DNA of 64,000 nucleotides from Malonomonas sp036526255 (GCA_036526255.1 DATCYW010000017.1:1-64000), one strand, 5' to 3'; numbered from the stretch's first letter, positions 27,641 through 36,611 are shown. A program made the numbers and translations. Notes: generated by a model from the sequence alone, not told the origin.

Positions 27641-30337
27641 TTATGACCTCTCTTGGTTGTCTGCAAAGGCTAGATCGAGGATGCGCTGTTGCTGCAGTTT
27701 GTGAATCCGATGCGAGCCGACAGCGGTACTGGCGGAGCGGTTACGGCCAATATAAACCGGCTCGCGGCCGAGCAGTTCGGTCAGCTGCGGGCGCAGATGA
27801 TCCCAGGCGCCGGCGTTGCCGATCTCTTCCTGAACCCAGTAGTATTCGACATCAGCACGGAAGGGGGCGATGATCTCCTGCAGCAGTTCTGTGTGCAGGG
27901 GGTACATCTGCTCGACGCGGATGATGGCAACATCCTGCCGGCCAGTGTCCAGACGTTGCTGCAGCAGGTCGTAATAGATTTTTCCGGAACAGAGCAGCAC
28001 CCTTTCACAGTTGCTGGCGGTTACTGTGTCGGGGATGATTTCCTGAAAATGACCAGCGGTGAAGTCGTCCAGTTGCGAGACGCAGGCTGGATGGCGCAGC
28101 AGTGCCTTGGGGGTAAAAACAATCAGCGGGCGGCGATAGGCGGTATGCACCTGTCGACGCAGCAGGTGAAACAGTTGCGCCGGGGTGCTCGGGTTGACCG
28201 CCAGCAGGTTGTTGTCGGCGCAGAGTTGCAGGTAGCGCTCGATGCGGGCGCTGGAATGTTCTGGCCCCTGGCCTTCGTAGCCGTGTGGCAGGAACATGGC
28301 GAGGCCACTGGAGCGATCCCACTTGGCCATGCTGCTGGCGATAAACTGGTCGATGATCACCTGGGCGCCGTTGGCGAAGTCGCCGAACTGGGCTTCCCAG
28401 ATGGTCAGATCGTTCGGCGTTTCCACCGAGTAGCCATACTCGAAACCAAGCACCGCGGCTTCGGAGAGCATGCTGTTGTAGGCGGTAAAGCTGCACCCGG
28501 AAGCTTTGGCCAAGTCGGCCAGCGGGGTGTGCTTTCTACCGGTGAGATTGTCGGTCAGGGTGGCATGGCGATGGTTGAAGGTGCCGCGCTGTGAGTCCTG
28601 CCCGGAGACGCGGATCGAGGTGCCTTCGCTGACCAGGCTGGCAAATGCCAGCGCTTCGCCGGTCCCCCAGTCGACCTTTTCTCCGCTGTCGATGGCGTCG
28701 CGGCGTTTCTGTAGCAGGGTGGCAATTTTGCGGTGCGGGGTGAAGTCGGCGGGCAACCGGGTTGCCTCCGCAATCAATTTGTTCAGCGTCTCTTGCTGCA
28801 GGCCGGTCTCGATCGGTTCAAAGCTGAATTTGCGCGAAATCTCGGACCATTTCTTCAGAAACCCTTCTTCGAGCTTCTGTGGAGGGAGTTGCAGGGCCGT
28901 TTCAAGCGCTTCATCGACTTGGCTGGCAATGGCGTCAAGTTCCGCCTCGTCGAACCCTTCGCTCAGCAGCTGGTTACGATAGATGTCGACGGTTGGTGTC
29001 TGGTTGCGGATCTTTTCGTACATCAGTGGCTGGGTGAAAAAGGGTTCGTCCCCTTCGTTGTGGCCGTGGCGGCGGTAGCAGATCACTTCAAGTACCACGT
29101 CTTTGCGGAATTGCTGGCGGAATTGCAGCGCGAGGTCGGCGGCCTGCAGCAGGGCTTCTGGGTCGTCGCCGTGGACGTGGAAGATTGGTGCCATCAGCAT
29201 TTTGGCGATATCGGTCGGATAGCAGGTCGAGCGGGCATCGACCGGCGCGGTGGTAAAGCCGATCTGATTGTTAATAACCAAATGCAGGGTGCCGCCGGTT
29301 TTATACCCTTCAAGCTGCGACAGGTTCAGGGTTTCAGCGACGATCCCCTGTCCGGCGAAGGCGGCGTCGCCGTGGATAAGCAGCGGCATGACCAGCTGTT
29401 CGCCGTCGCCTTTTTGACGGTCCTGGCGGGCCCGGCATTTTCCTTCGACGACCGGATTGACGGCTTCCAGGTGGCTGGGGTTTGAGGCCAGCGAAATGTG
29501 CACGCAGCCGGTTTCAAAATAACGGTCGGTGGAGAAGCCCTTGTGATACTTCACATCCCCTTCTCCAACGATATTAAAAGCTTCGTTGTCGGCAAATTCA
29601 GCAAAAATGTTTTCCAGCGGTTTTTTGAAGATGTTCGCCATAATGTTCAGGCGCCCGCGGTGGGCCATGCCGATAATCACGTGCTCAAGGGCGAGTCCGG
29701 CAGATTGTTCCATGATATGATCGAGCAGCGGAATGACCGCTTCAGCTCCTTCGAGAGAGAAGCGTTTTTGGCCGACAAATTTGCGGTGCAGAAAGGTTTC
29801 GAATTTGCTCGCCTGCTGCAGCATTTTCAGGGTCGAGAGTTTTTTGTTGCGAGAAAGGCCGGGCCGGTTGCGCGTTGCTTCCATCCGGTCCTGCAGCCAT
29901 TTGCGTTCTTCAGGGATCGGGATGTGCATGAATTCGCTGCCCAGCGAGCGGCAGTAGGTTTGCTGCAGAATGGCGATAATCTCGCTGAGTGGCGCATGCG
30001 GCAAGATGAAATTGTCGACTGCGAATTCGCGCGGCAGGTCTTTATCGTCCAGGCCGAATTCTGACAGTTGCAGCCGCGGATGATCGAGTTCACAGGGACT
30101 CAGCGGGTCGACGCAGGCGTAGATGTGACCGATCTCACGATAGCGGCGTAGCAGTGATTGTACTGCGGCCGGTTTATAGTCGGGAGCCGTATTCGTGCGG
30201 TTGGCGCGGCTCTCCAGGCCGAGTTCGAAGCCCTGAAAGAAGCTGCGCCATTCGGCTGAAACCTGTTCAGGGTTCTGACTGTAGAGCTGGTATTGGGACT
30301 CAATCCACTGGGGGCTGATGTTTTCAGTTCGGGTCAT
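27641..30337 (-). CDS. sucA: 2-oxoglutarate dehydrogenase E1
   Basis: 898 residues, about normal for SucA. The N-terminal segment starts with the family's SPQWIESQYQLYSQNPEQVS-like E2-contact region. The thiamine diphosphate site includes GMAHRGRLN and the HGDAAFAGQG and NNQIGFTT segments; the C-terminal transketolase part includes FEYGYSVETP and WEAQFGDFANGAQ. It decarboxylates 2-oxoglutarate for the oxidative TCA cycle. The stop abuts the sucB start. Many relatives use ferredoxin-dependent 2-oxoglutarate oxidoreductase instead, so a complete E1-E2-E3 operon is a notable trait. Confidence 0.95.
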   Translation of the reverse strand: MTRTENISPQWIESQYQLYSQNPEQVSAEWRSFFQGFELGLESRANRTNTAPDYKPAAVQSLLRRYREIGHIYACVDPLSPCELDHPRLQLSEFGLDDKDLPREFAVDNFILPHAPLSEIIAILQQTYCRSLGSEFMHIPIPEERKWLQDRMEATRNRPGLSRNKKLSTLKMLQQASKFETFLHRKFVGQKRFSLEGAEAVIPLLDHIMEQSAGLALEHVIIGMAHRGRLNIMANIFKKPLENIFAEFADNEAFNIVGEGDVKYHKGFSTDRYFETGCVHISLASNPSHLEAVNPVVEGKCRARQDRQKGDGEQLVMPLLIHGDAAFAGQGIVAETLNLSQLEGYKTGGTLHLVINNQIGFTTAPVDARSTCYPTDIAKMLMAPIFHVHGDDPEALLQAADLALQFRQQFRKDVVLEVICYRRHGHNEGDEPFFTQPLMYEKIRNQTPTVDIYRNQLLSEGFDEAELDAIASQVDEALETALQLPPQKLEEGFLKKWSEISRKFSFEPIETGLQQETLNKLIAEATRLPADFTPHRKIATLLQKRRDAIDSGEKVDWGTGEALAFASLVSEGTSIRVSGQDSQRGTFNHRHATLTDNLTGRKHTPLADLAKASGCSFTAYNSMLSEAAVLGFEYGYSVETPNDLTIWEAQFGDFANGAQVIIDQFIASSMAKWDRSSGLAMFLPHGYEGQGPEHSSARIERYLQLCADNNLLAVNPSTPAQLFHLLRRQVHTAYRRPLIVFTPKALLRHPACVSQLDDFTAGHFQEIIPDTVTASNCERVLLCSGKIYYDLLQQRLDTGRQDVAIIRVEQMYPLHTELLQEIIAPFRADVEYYWVQEEIGNAGAWDHLRPQLTELLGREPVYIGRNRSASTAVGSHRIHKLQQQRILDLAFADNQERS

Positions 30338-30400
30338 GAGTTAGTTACCCTTCCGTGAGGCAAAAACAGAGCATTCGTATTGCTTGCTGTAAACTTACAA

Positions 30401-30429
30401 AGTATAGAATAGCTGGCTATTTACCGCAA
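30401..30429 (-). promoter_or_regulatory. Sigma-70 promoter for sucA
   Basis: On the minus strand TTGCGG (30424-30429) and TATACT (30401-30406) are 17 bases apart. The -10 matches five of six bases. Transcription would start about 60 bases ahead of the sucA ATG. Confidence 0.6.
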
Positions 30430-30534
30430 TGACAGGGCTGAAAAAGTGGCATGGCAGCGATTTAATATGGTTAGTGAGTTCAAATAATTGGCTTGACTTC
30501 GACGCTTTCAGAGTGTTATCAAGGAGGCAGGCAA

Positions 30535-30582
30535 ATGGATAAATCTACTTTTTCTCGCTGTCTGTTTGCTCAATTTCGCTAG
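30535..30582 (+). CDS. Possible 15-codon leader peptide
   Basis: An ATG seven bases after a full AAGGAGG site opens a 15-codon frame (MDKSTFSRCLFAQFR) that ends 14 bases before the next ATG, with that gene's own AAAGGAG in between. Translation of the leader could couple to the YjfB-like gene. Against it, a possible promoter (TTGACT 30493-30498, TTATCA 30516-30521) would start the transcript after the Shine-Dalgarno sequence. Confidence 0.35.
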   Translation: MDKSTFSRCLFAQFR

Positions 30583-30596
30583 GAAAGGAGTTGTTT

Positions 30597-30785
30597 ATGT
30601 CAATGGAAATTACCAGCTCTACTATGGTCGGCCAGGAAATCGCATTAAATAAAGCGCAAGCCGGGTACGACGTTCTCACGAAAACGATGGCAAAGACTGA
30701 GCAGCAGCAACCTGAGAACACCCAGCTGCGTGCAGAAATTGCTCAGCAGACCGGCAAAGGGCAGAATATCGACGTCAAAGCATAG
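30597..30785 (+). CDS. Small YjfB-like protein (putative motility family)
   Basis: 62 residues. The helical N-terminus (EITSSTMVGQEIALNKAQAG), central VLTKTMAKTEQQ and the final GQNIDVKA resemble the short YjfB-type proteins annotated as putative motility proteins, which end in a similar NIDI/NIDV tail. The match is by eye and moderate. It has a strong AAAGGAG site and its own terminator, so it is a free-standing gene. No flagellar genes are near; relatives are often scattered monocistronic genes. Confidence 0.6.
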   Translation: MSMEITSSTMVGQEIALNKAQAGYDVLTKTMAKTEQQQPENTQLRAEIAQQTGKGQNIDVKA

Positions 30786-30812
30786 TCCGGTTATATAAAA
30801 GCCTATCTTCTT

Positions 30813-30859
30813 AAAAGCCCGTTTTAACTGCGTTGGTTCGTAGTTATCACGGGCTTTTT
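30813..30859. terminator. Bidirectional intrinsic terminator
   Basis: AAAAGCCCGT pairs with ACGGGCTTTT around an internal AACT/AGTT stem, with T-runs on both strands. It serves the YjfB-like gene and the convergent lipA. Confidence 0.85.
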
Positions 30860-30879
30860 GTTTCCTTTTTTGCGTACGT

Positions 30880-31761
30880 TTAGTCTTTCGACTTCTCCTG
30901 GCTGGCGGCGAACTGCTCTTCGGCATGATAGGACGAGCGGACCAGCGGGCCGGATTCGACATGCTGAAAACCCAACTCCCGGCCGATTTCTGCATAGGCG
31001 GAAAAGCGTTCCGGCGTGATGTAGTCTTGCACCGGATAGTGTTGAGTGCTGGGGGCTAGGTATTGCCCCAGCGTCAGGATACGACAATCCTGTGTGCGCA
31101 GATCCTTCATGGCCGCCACGAGTTCGGCTTCGGTTTCACCCATCCCCAACATCAACCCGGATTTGGTTATCAGTTCAGGCGTTTGCTGGCGTGCTTCGCG
31201 CAGCAACGCCAGCGACCGATGGTAATCGGCTCCCGGGCGAACTTCAGCATAGAGCCTTGGAACTGTCTCGATGTTGTGGCCAAGGATATCCGGTTGCGCG
31301 GCGGTAATTTTTTTGAGTGCCGACCAGTCGCCTTGCAGGTCTGGAATCAACAGTTCGACACGGCAATTTGGTGCCTGCTTCCTGAGCTCTGCGACCAGCG
31401 CGACAAACTGGCTGGCGCCACCATCGGCCAGATCGTCCCTGGTGACAGAGGTGATGACCGCATGCTGCAGGCCCAGTTCTGCAATGGCTTGAGCGACTTT
31501 GAACGGTTCCTGCGGATCGGGAGTCGCGAGGGCGCCGCTGGTGACATTGCAGAACTGGCAAAGCCGGCTGCAGTTGGTGCCGAGAATCATGAAGGTCGCG
31601 GTGCCTTTGCTCCAGCATTCACCCTGATTAGGGCAGGCTGCGCTGCGGCAGACCGAATTCAGGCCGTGTTGCCGATGATAGCGGTCGATGCGCGAATAGT
31701 TTGCCCCGCCGGGGAAACGGACTTTAAGCCAGTCAGGTTTGCGTTTTGGTTGATCGCTCAT
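30880..31761 (-). CDS. lipA: Lipoyl synthase
   Basis: 293 residues. The auxiliary iron-sulfur cluster motif is CRSAACPNQGEC (about 38-49). The radical SAM motif is CSRLCQFC (about 64-71), the CX3CX2C form. The C-terminal conserved serine is in RSSYHAEE. It inserts two sulfurs into octanoyl groups on lipoyl domains. The nearest client is SucB in the adjacent operon. No lipB is seen in the window. Confidence 0.95.
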   Translation of the reverse strand: MSDQPKRKPDWLKVRFPGGANYSRIDRYHRQHGLNSVCRSAACPNQGECWSKGTATFMILGTNCSRLCQFCNVTSGALATPDPQEPFKVAQAIAELGLQHAVITSVTRDDLADGGASQFVALVAELRKQAPNCRVELLIPDLQGDWSALKKITAAQPDILGHNIETVPRLYAEVRPGADYHRSLALLREARQQTPELITKSGLMLGMGETEAELVAAMKDLRTQDCRILTLGQYLAPSTQHYPVQDYITPERFSAYAEIGRELGFQHVESGPLVRSSYHAEEQFAASQEKSKD

Positions 31762-31794
31762 GGCTTTCGTCCTTTAATCGTTGGTCTCTGTCGT

Positions 31795-31848
31795 CAGAAT
31801 AAAACATTCAGAGGCCGGAGCGCAACGCGCTCCGGCCTCTGAATGTTT
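31795..31848 (-). terminator. Very strong terminator of the rubredoxin gene
   Basis: A 22-bp perfect stem (31802-31823 with 31827-31848) with an AAC loop is followed on the minus strand by TTTTATTCT. It separates rubredoxin from lipA. Confidence 0.9.
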
Positions 31849-31865
31849 GTTGCATTGGGCTCGAC

Positions 31866-32024
31866 TCAGGTCGGTTCAAAATTCGACTTGTCAACGCCGC
31901 AGAGCGGGCAGACCCAGTCGTCCGGGATATCTTCGAAGCTGGTACCTGGTGCGATGCCGCTATCGGGGTCGCCGATTGCCGGGTCGTAAACATAATCACA
32001 AATGATGCAGCGGTACTTGTCCAT
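31866..32024 (-). CDS. Rubredoxin
   Basis: 52 residues, too short for many gene finders. The iron ligands are in CIIC (residues 6-9) and CPLC (39-42), with the usual YDPAIGDPDSGI and FEDIPDDWVCP between. This is a complete classic rubredoxin, a one-electron carrier in oxygen or peroxide detoxification in anaerobes. A perfect AAGGAGG lies ahead of the ATG and a 22-bp hairpin terminator follows. It is monocistronic; no rubrerythrin or desulfoferrodoxin neighbour is in the window. Confidence 0.95.
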   Translation of the reverse strand: MDKYRCIICDYVYDPAIGDPDSGIAPGTSFEDIPDDWVCPLCGVDKSNFEPT

Positions 32025-32121
32025 TGGAGCCTCCTTGGAAAATTTGACCGAGTCTAGCAGGAACGGCTAAAGATGACAAGACTGGTTGGGAATCAGGTTT
32101 TCTCGTCAGCAACCAGAACTG

Positions 32122-32781
32122 TTAAATCATTTCCAGCAGCGCTTTGATGGTTTTTTCAATCCCGTCTGCGGCTTCGCTGATACTACCGGCGAGCATGTAG
32201 GCCGGGGTCGAAATGATTTTGTTCTGTTTGTCGATGACAAACTCTCTGACCGGGCAGTTGATGTGTTTGCTGCCCATCGCGGTCAATGCCTGGGCAGTTC
32301 CCTCGTCGGTGCCGATGGTCAATTGATGGGCCAGTTTGGTGTCACCGAGAACCTTTGAAACCAGCGCCGGGGCGATGCAGATGGCCGCCAGGGGTTTCTT
32401 TGCGGCGACGACATCACGCACCAGGCGGGCAACTTCTGGATGAACGTCGCAGTCGGTGCCTTTAAAGGCAAAGTCGCAAAGATTTTTTGCTGCGCCGAAG
32501 CCGCCGGGGAGCACCAACGCGTCTATATCGGCTGCCTGAATTTTGGCGATGTCAGTAATTTTGCCGCGGGCGATGCGTGCAGACTCTTCAAGGACATTGC
32601 GGATGGCGCCTTCGACGGGCTCGCCGGTCAGGTGATTAACGATTGCCTGTTCCATGTCGGGCGCCATGCAGACGCTTTCTGCGCCGGCCCGGTCGATAGC
32701 GAGCAGGGTAATCACCGCCTCATGGATTTCGCTTCCATCATAGACACCACAACCTGAAAGAATGACACCGATCTTTGCCAT
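32122..32781 (-). CDS. elbB: ElbB-type glyoxalase (DJ-1/PfpI superfamily)
   Basis: 219 residues. The N-terminus KIGVILSGCGVYDGSEIHE and the VLPGGFGAAKNLCDFA segment are ElbB hallmarks. The probable catalytic cysteine is in AICIAPAL near residue 135. Homologues were linked to isoprenoid biosynthesis and show glyoxalase activity. AGGAGGC precedes the ATG. It lies downstream of, and may share a transcript with, the XRE-cupin regulator. Confidence 0.93.
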   Translation of the reverse strand: MAKIGVILSGCGVYDGSEIHEAVITLLAIDRAGAESVCMAPDMEQAIVNHLTGEPVEGAIRNVLEESARIARGKITDIAKIQAADIDALVLPGGFGAAKNLCDFAFKGTDCDVHPEVARLVRDVVAAKKPLAAICIAPALVSKVLGDTKLAHQLTIGTDEGTAQALTAMGSKHINCPVREFVIDKQNKIISTPAYMLAGSISEAADGIEKTIKALLEMI

Positions 32782-32877
32782 GATAAGCCTCCTGATACGT
32801 GTATATGGTTAATCATCAGCCAAGTTTCAAGCATAGCAGACCGATAACCTCTGGCTATCGGAATAGTCTTTCCAAGG

Positions 32878-33471
32878 TCAGTTTCTGGTGTAGAGAACGG
32901 CAAGCCCGCGCGCGATTTTCGTCCCCAGAGCCTTGAGGCTGTGCTGCTCGTTGGAATCCCAGTAGACAGAGTCTCCAGGCTCCAGCTGGTACTTGTCGCT
33001 GCCGTGGCTCAGCTCAATCTGTCCTTCAAGTACGTAGAGAAATTCTTCGCCTGCATGCTGCACAAGGTGGGGCTCGCTGGTCAGGTTCGGATCGAACTCA
33101 ATCAGAAAGGGTTCCATCTGTTTATGTTTTTTACCGTAGGCCAGCGAGTGGTACAGGTAGGGTTGTGGTGTTCCCCCCTGTTTCGGGCGGCGATTGAGTC
33201 GGTTCGCGCTGCCGGAGCGAACCACCAGGCACTTCTGGCTGCTGTCTTCCCCCTCAAAGAAGGTTTGCAGCTGAACATTTAACGCTTTGGCAATCCGCAG
33301 CAAGGTCGCCAGGGGTGGGATCACCTGTTCGTTTTCTATCTGTGAGAGCAGCGGTTTGGAAAGCTCAGTCGCCTCAGAGAGATCCTGCAGGGTCATGCGC
33401 TGGTCCTGGCGGAGTTGGCGGATCTGGAGGCCAATCTGCAGTTCTTTTACTTCGGCTCTGAAATCATCCAT
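32878..33471 (-). CDS. XRE-family regulator with C-terminal cupin domain
   Basis: 197 residues. A helix-turn-helix (about 15-70) has the LQDLSEATELSKPLLSQIENEQVIP recognition region. A cupin domain (about 110-190) contains HAGEEFLYVLEGQIEL and PGDSVYWDSNEQHSL. This layout is that of PuuR-like or MerR-independent small-molecule repressors. The frame is open for 16 more codons upstream, but the ATG at 33471 has AAAGG ahead and gives the family N-terminus. The divergent neighbour is the HAD gene. The ligand is unknown; polyamine or amino-acid sensing is common in the family. Confidence 0.9.
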   Translation of the reverse strand: MDDFRAEVKELQIGLQIRQLRQDQRMTLQDLSEATELSKPLLSQIENEQVIPPLATLLRIAKALNVQLQTFFEGEDSSQKCLVVRSGSANRLNRRPKQGGTPQPYLYHSLAYGKKHKQMEPFLIEFDPNLTSEPHLVQHAGEEFLYVLEGQIELSHGSDKYQLEPGDSVYWDSNEQHSLKALGTKIARGLAVLYTRN

Positions 33472-33689
33472 GGGGGGCCTTTCACAGTTGCCTTGACCCA
33501 GCGGGTCATTGGATAGCAAGTGTTGATCTGATCGAACAATTTTTAACGCTCATTAGCCGCTCAGTCAAGCCTTTAGGCCTTATCGGCGGTTGGTGGCGCT
33601 GCTTTATTATGCTAAAAAGAACAAACGGATACAGAGTGCTCCGTCTTTTTCCGGGAAAGAGTTTGTGTCTCGCCTGAAGGGTTAAAATT

Positions 33690-34418
33690 ATGACAGAGAT
33701 CAGGGCGGTATTGTTCGATCTGGATGGAACTTTGTTACGGGTTCAGATGGCCGAATTTATCCCGCGTTATATTCATGGTCTGGCAAAATACTGTGCTGAT
33801 TATACGACGCCGAAAAAATTTGAGCAGGCGATGCTGTCCGCAATCCGCAGCCTGATTCGCTCTGTCGGCGATGGCGAAATAACCAATGAGCAGCGCCTTT
33901 TCAGCATTCTTCAGCAGCAGTTGGCTCTCCCGGAGACCACCTTGCGTCAGGCCCTGGAGTCGTACCGAAACGACGGTCTTGAAGAGTTGCAGCCGCTGGT
34001 CAAGTCGATCCCTCTGGCAACCGCCATTGTTAATGACTGTCTGAGGCAGAATATTCCTCTGGTGCTGGCGACCAATCCGGTGTTCCCCGAGTTCATGATC
34101 AGCGCCCGCCTGAAGTGGGCCGGCCTGGACGGTCTGCCGTTCGATCACCTGACCAGTTATGAAAACAGCTGCTACTGCAAGCCGCAGCCGGGTTATTTCA
34201 AGGATATTGCCAGGCTGTTGGGGGTCGCGCCAGAACACTGCCTGATGGTCGGCAATGATACCCAGCACGATCTGGCGGCTGTCGCCGTCGGTATGCAGAC
34301 CTATCTGGTCGATACTTGGGTTATTGAGCGGGAAGGAGCCAGTTGGCCCTGTGAACATCGCGGTGACCATCTGCAGTTACAGCAGTTTCTGCAGCAACGG
34401 CTTGCCGCCGTGGGTTAA
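33690..34418 (+). CDS. HAD-superfamily hydrolase
   Basis: 242 residues. Motif I is VLFDLDGTLL with nucleophile Asp near residue 10. Motif II is VLATNPVFP, motif III the lysine of YCKPQPGYF and motif IV GNDTQHDL. A helical cap lies between residues 20 and 90. It is a phosphatase of the Cof/phosphoglycolate phosphatase type with unknown substrate. It is transcribed divergently from the XRE-cupin regulator across a 218-base gap in which I can support no promoter firmly. Confidence 0.9.
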   Translation: MTEIRAVLFDLDGTLLRVQMAEFIPRYIHGLAKYCADYTTPKKFEQAMLSAIRSLIRSVGDGEITNEQRLFSILQQQLALPETTLRQALESYRNDGLEELQPLVKSIPLATAIVNDCLRQNIPLVLATNPVFPEFMISARLKWAGLDGLPFDHLTSYENSCYCKPQPGYFKDIARLLGVAPEHCLMVGNDTQHDLAAVAVGMQTYLVDTWVIEREGASWPCEHRGDHLQLQQFLQQRLAAVG

Positions 34419-34531
34419 GTCGCAATGCAAGGTGCGGAATAGATCTTGCTATTTTGAGGAAATGTTAATAAAATCATAGGCCGCGTCGGTCGCTGGAACT
34501 GATGCGAATTTCTTGCAGGGATGGAGGCATT

Positions 34532-34801
34532 ATGGCAAGGCTGGTGGAGAATCCTGATCTCGCATTCCGGTTGGCGCGGGCGATTGTTTCAGATATTGCA
34601 CTCTACAATCAGGATAAAGTCGCTGAAGGGATCAAGAATGATTCTATCTTTGATCTGATGGCTGAAGAACTGAAAGAGGGGCGCGAGCACTTCTACACCC
34701 GTGTAACCGCTGATCTGCCGCACCGCGACCACTTGTACGAGCGCGCCATCGTCGACGTGATGATCAAGCAGGCCGGTAAAATAGAAAGCACCATCTGGTA
34801 A
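34532..34801 (+). CDS. Conserved hypothetical protein, 89 residues
   Basis: The protein is mostly helical, with ALYNQDKVAEGIKNDSIFD-type amphipathic segments, and carries no signal peptide, cysteine motif or membrane helix. I do not recognise a named family. The ATG at 34532 is chosen because GGAGG lies five bases ahead. Its stop is followed at once by the pseudouridine synthase ATG, so the two are translationally coupled. It may be a lineage-specific small partner. Confidence 0.7.
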   Translation: MARLVENPDLAFRLARAIVSDIALYNQDKVAEGIKNDSIFDLMAEELKEGREHFYTRVTADLPHRDHLYERAIVDVMIKQAGKIESTIW

Positions 34802-35797
34802 ATGGAGCCGTTTCAACAATTGCTCTTCCCCATGGACCACAGTCCGGTTCGGCTGGACAGTTTTCTGGCCGAGAGTCTGCCGGAGGTCAGCCGCTCGCAG
34901 TTGAAAAAGCTGATCGAAGCAAATCAGGTGCTGGTTGATGGGCGTCCGGCCAAGGCCGGGGTCAAGCTCAAGGGGGGGGAGCAGATTGGAGTCTCCCTGC
35001 CTGAACCTGAGCCGATCGATGCCATCCCTGAAGCCCTTCCGCTGTCTATCCTCTATGAAGACAAATACCTGATCGTCATTGACAAAGCGGCCGGAATGGT
35101 GGTACATCCCGCCGCCGGTCATGCGCGCGGTACCCTGGTCAATGCCTTGTTGCATCACTGTACCGATCTGGCCGGAATTGGCGGCGAACTGCGCCCGGGC
35201 ATCGTCCATCGGATCGACAAGGATACCTCCGGGGTGATGGTCGCGACCAAGGATGACCAGAGCCATCAGTTTCTCGCTGCGCAGTTCAAGAAGCACAGCG
35301 TTAACCGGCGCTATCTCGCGCTGGTGCATGGGTTGATGAAAGAGCAGATCGGAACCATCGATCAGCCGATCGGCCGCCACCCCGTACAGCGGAAAAAAAT
35401 CAGCAGCAATACCAAGCACGGAAAGCGGGCAGTCACCCACTGGAAGGTCCTCAGGCGCTATGACGCAGATCATCTGACGCTGGTCGAATTATCGCTGGAA
35501 ACCGGCCGGACCCATCAGATCAGGGTTCATCTGTCCGAAATGGCGCATCCGCTGGTGGCTGACCCGCTCTACACCAGCAGCACGCGAAAGAAAAATCTGG
35601 CTGACGCCAGGTTGCGAAAGTTGATCGACATGTTACCGGGGCAGGCACTGCATGCCCGGGATCTCGGCTTTGTCCATCCGGCAAGTCATGAGTCGATGGA
35701 TTTTCGCAGCGAACTGCCGAGCGCGTTTCAGGCGATTATCGATTATCTCGAGCAAAAATATTCTGCGGCAGCTTCAGAGGCGCGGAAACAGTCTTAA
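34802..35797 (+). CDS. rluD: RluA/RluD-family 23S rRNA pseudouridine synthase
   Basis: 331 residues. An N-terminal S4 RNA-binding domain (about 15-75) is followed by the catalytic RluA domain. The active-site aspartate is in HRIDKDTSG (near residue 138), and the downstream ETGRTHQIRVHL is the conserved tyrosine/arginine region. It isomerises uridines of 23S rRNA helix 69 if orthologous to RluD; the RluD choice rests on the S4 domain, length and the pgeF neighbour, the usual pairing. Starts directly after the 89-residue gene and is followed 11 bases later by pgeF. Confidence 0.93.
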   Translation: MEPFQQLLFPMDHSPVRLDSFLAESLPEVSRSQLKKLIEANQVLVDGRPAKAGVKLKGGEQIGVSLPEPEPIDAIPEALPLSILYEDKYLIVIDKAAGMVVHPAAGHARGTLVNALLHHCTDLAGIGGELRPGIVHRIDKDTSGVMVATKDDQSHQFLAAQFKKHSVNRRYLALVHGLMKEQIGTIDQPIGRHPVQRKKISSNTKHGKRAVTHWKVLRRYDADHLTLVELSLETGRTHQIRVHLSEMAHPLVADPLYTSSTRKKNLADARLRKLIDMLPGQALHARDLGFVHPASHESMDFRSELPSAFQAIIDYLEQKYSAAASEARKQS

Positions 35798-35808
35798 CAG
35801 GAGTCACA

Positions 35809-36600
35809 ATGAAACTCGTTCGTAAGGGGAAACTGACCTGTCTGCAGCCAGGCAATCTCGCTGCCGGGGTGGACGCCGGATTCAGTACCCGCAATGGCGG
35901 CGTCAGCCGGGCGCCTTACAATTCGCTGAACCTTGGACTGAATACCGATGACCAGCTGGCGCAGGTTGAGGGGAACCGTTCGACCTTTGCACGAACCTTC
36001 GATCTGGCTCCGCACCAGCTGTTGACGGTCAGGCAGGTCCACGGCAACGACCTGTTGCTGATCGATGAGCCGAACCCGGATATCAGCCATTTTCTGTCCC
36101 TTGAGGTGGATGCCATTGTCACCAACCAGCCGGGAATCATGCTCGGCGTGCTGGTTGCCGACTGTTATCCGGTTTTGATCTGGCATGCGCAGCGGCAGGT
36201 GATCGCGGCCGTGCACGTCGGTTGGCGGGGCGCCGCCAACGGCATTCTGGCTAAGGTGATCAAGACCTTGACCAGTCATTTCGATTGCCCGGTCGAGGAG
36301 CTGCAGGCGGCAGTCGGCCCTGGCATCGGCGCCCACAAGTATGAAGTTGACCGGCCGGTTCGGGATGCTTTTCGTACCGGCAGCGGGTTCTGGCCGGAGA
36401 TTTCCACCGAAGTCAAGTTGGGTCACTGGCAGCTCGACCTTTCCCTCAGCTGTCGTTTGCAGTTGGAAAAAGCCGGAATGGCGCCGTTGAATCTGGCGGT
36501 TGCCGCGCAGTGTACCTGCTGCCACCCCGAGCTGTTTTTCTCTTATCGGCGGGATCAGGGTGTGACCGGCAGGCAGATGGGTTACATCATGCTCCGTTAA
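35809..36600 (+). CDS. pgeF: Peptidoglycan editing factor PgeF (YfiH, laccase domain)
   Basis: 263 residues. The metal-binding residues are in VRQVHGND, ADCYPVLI, HVGWRGAA and the C-terminal CTCCHPELFFSYRRD. PgeF removes wrongly added serine from UDP-MurNAc precursors and also has purine nucleoside activity in some homologues. An AGGAGT site precedes the ATG. It forms a two- or three-gene unit with rluD, ended by a strong terminator. Confidence 0.93.
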   Translation: MKLVRKGKLTCLQPGNLAAGVDAGFSTRNGGVSRAPYNSLNLGLNTDDQLAQVEGNRSTFARTFDLAPHQLLTVRQVHGNDLLLIDEPNPDISHFLSLEVDAIVTNQPGIMLGVLVADCYPVLIWHAQRQVIAAVHVGWRGAANGILAKVIKTLTSHFDCPVEELQAAVGPGIGAHKYEVDRPVRDAFRTGSGFWPEISTEVKLGHWQLDLSLSCRLQLEKAGMAPLNLAVAAQCTCCHPELFFSYRRDQGVTGRQMGYIMLR

Positions 36601-36611
36601 AAAATGGATGG

